Position numbers and translations under genes: made by a program | Source of the DNA: Xanthomonas sp. DAR 80977 | GTDB lineage: Bacteria; Pseudomonadota; Gammaproteobacteria; Xanthomonadales; Xanthomonadaceae | Direction: 5' to 3' | Length of the DNA: 64,000 bases | Assembly (NCBI RefSeq): GCF_041240605.1 | Contig: NZ_CP162487.1 | Span: 1,805,001 to 1,869,000, forward strand | Notes under the pieces: generated by a model | Databases searched by the model: none | What the model saw: the letters and a program-made list of their open reading frames with translations, nothing else | What the model was told of the DNA's origin: nothing | Shown: one piece after another, positions 63,812-64,000 of the stretch | Layout: each line of letters begins with the position of its first letter | Position numbering within the stretch: the stretch's first letter is position 1

Positions 63812-64000
63812 TCAGCTGCGCGCGGCAGTCGCCGGGCGATCGGCTTGCCGGTGGCGCAATGCGTCGATCACCACCTTCAACGCGCTCGACGACTGGCGGC
63901 GGCTCGGGTAGTAGGCGTAGTAGCCGTCGAAGGTATCGCACCAGTCGTCCAGCACGCGGCGCAGCCGTCCTGCGGCGAGGTGCTCGAGGACCATCGTTTC
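63812..64000 (-). CDS. LysR-family transcriptional regulator, C-terminal end (partial)
   Basis: The frame is open to the last base of the window and only the final 62 residues are seen, including VLEHLAAGRLRRVLDDWC, YYAYYPSRRQSSSALKVVIDALRHR. The words AAGRL-VL-DW and YYPSRRQ-S-A are the usual end of the LysR effector-binding domain, so the gene probably encodes a regulator of about 300 residues extending past 64000. Its tail-to-tail position with the aldo/keto reductase suggests, but does not show, regulation of that gene. Confidence 0.82.
   Translation of the reverse strand, partial: ETMVLEHLAAGRLRRVLDDWCDTFDGYYAYYPSRRQSSSALKVVIDALRHRQADRPATAARS

Overview
The window is high-GC proteobacterial DNA and looks like a Xanthomonas chromosome, or a very close relative in the Xanthomonadaceae. 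Four signs support this: a lipase-type toxin with a VirD4-interacting C-terminal domain beside a probable immunity protein; a gene set typical of that family (S9 peptidase, DUF819, CstA, CreBCD, GH127 with a GPH transporter, a FucP/NagP-type sugar transporter, a Zur-like Fur protein after gltX); dispersed palindromes built on GGAGCGACTTCAGTCGCGAC; and arrays of GGGACTC/GGGATTC heptamers. The genus is an inference from gene content; no rRNA or species marker is present.

Layout. 1-4.3 kb: end of an OPT-family transporter, a tandemly duplicated spacer, an S9 peptidase and a DUF819 membrane protein. 4.3-6.4 kb (minus): toxin/immunity pair. 6.7-10.1 kb: HAD hydrolase, then cstA and its small partner (minus). 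10.6-16.8 kb: two pirins, several small secreted or unknown proteins, endonuclease V, gpmA and a SHOCT protein. 16.8-21.3 kb: divergent arabinoside locus (GH127 and GPH symporter against an AraC regulator). 21.3-22.9 kb: phospholipase D-type enzyme. 23.0-35.8 kb (minus): nine-gene chemotaxis operon, STAS-cheA-mcp-mcp-mcp-cheW-REC/EAL-cheR-cheB, with a sigma-28-like promoter ahead of it. 36.1-40.1 kb: small frame and mfd, which carries an in-frame insertion of intergenic-type repeats. 40.2-48.3 kb: acetyltransferase, CDF transporter, DUF1963 protein, rlmJ, creB-creC, a tandem repeat block, creD with a CreB-type operator, and an unknown protein. 48.4-48.9 kb: 102-107 bp tandem array. 48.9-53.8 kb: acetyltransferase, nitrilase-family hydrolase, DUF3616 protein, gltX and a zur-like gene. 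53.9-64 kb: small unknown protein, FucP-like sugar symporter, VOC protein, LytS/LytT-like two-component pair, DUF2306 protein, large secreted unknown protein, aldo/keto reductase and the end of a LysR regulator.

How the genes work together. The chemotaxis operon holds receptors, kinase, coupling protein and both adaptation enzymes. All three receptors end in an aromatic-x-[ST]-Phe pentapeptide that probably docks CheR/CheB, and the operon includes a response regulator fused to a c-di-GMP phosphodiesterase, so receptor signalling may feed directly into c-di-GMP. No cheY, cheZ or cheD is present here. CreB/CreC are adjacent, while creD lies beyond a repeat block with its own TTCAC-N6-TTCAA site. 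The toxin/immunity pair points to killing of rival bacteria through the chromosomal type IV secretion system, whose machinery is not in this window.

Many gene ends are followed by long palindromes (4273, 11517, 22898, 51703 and others) that probably act as terminators and mark a dispersed repeat family. No tRNA, rRNA, CRISPR, prophage or transposase gene was recognised.
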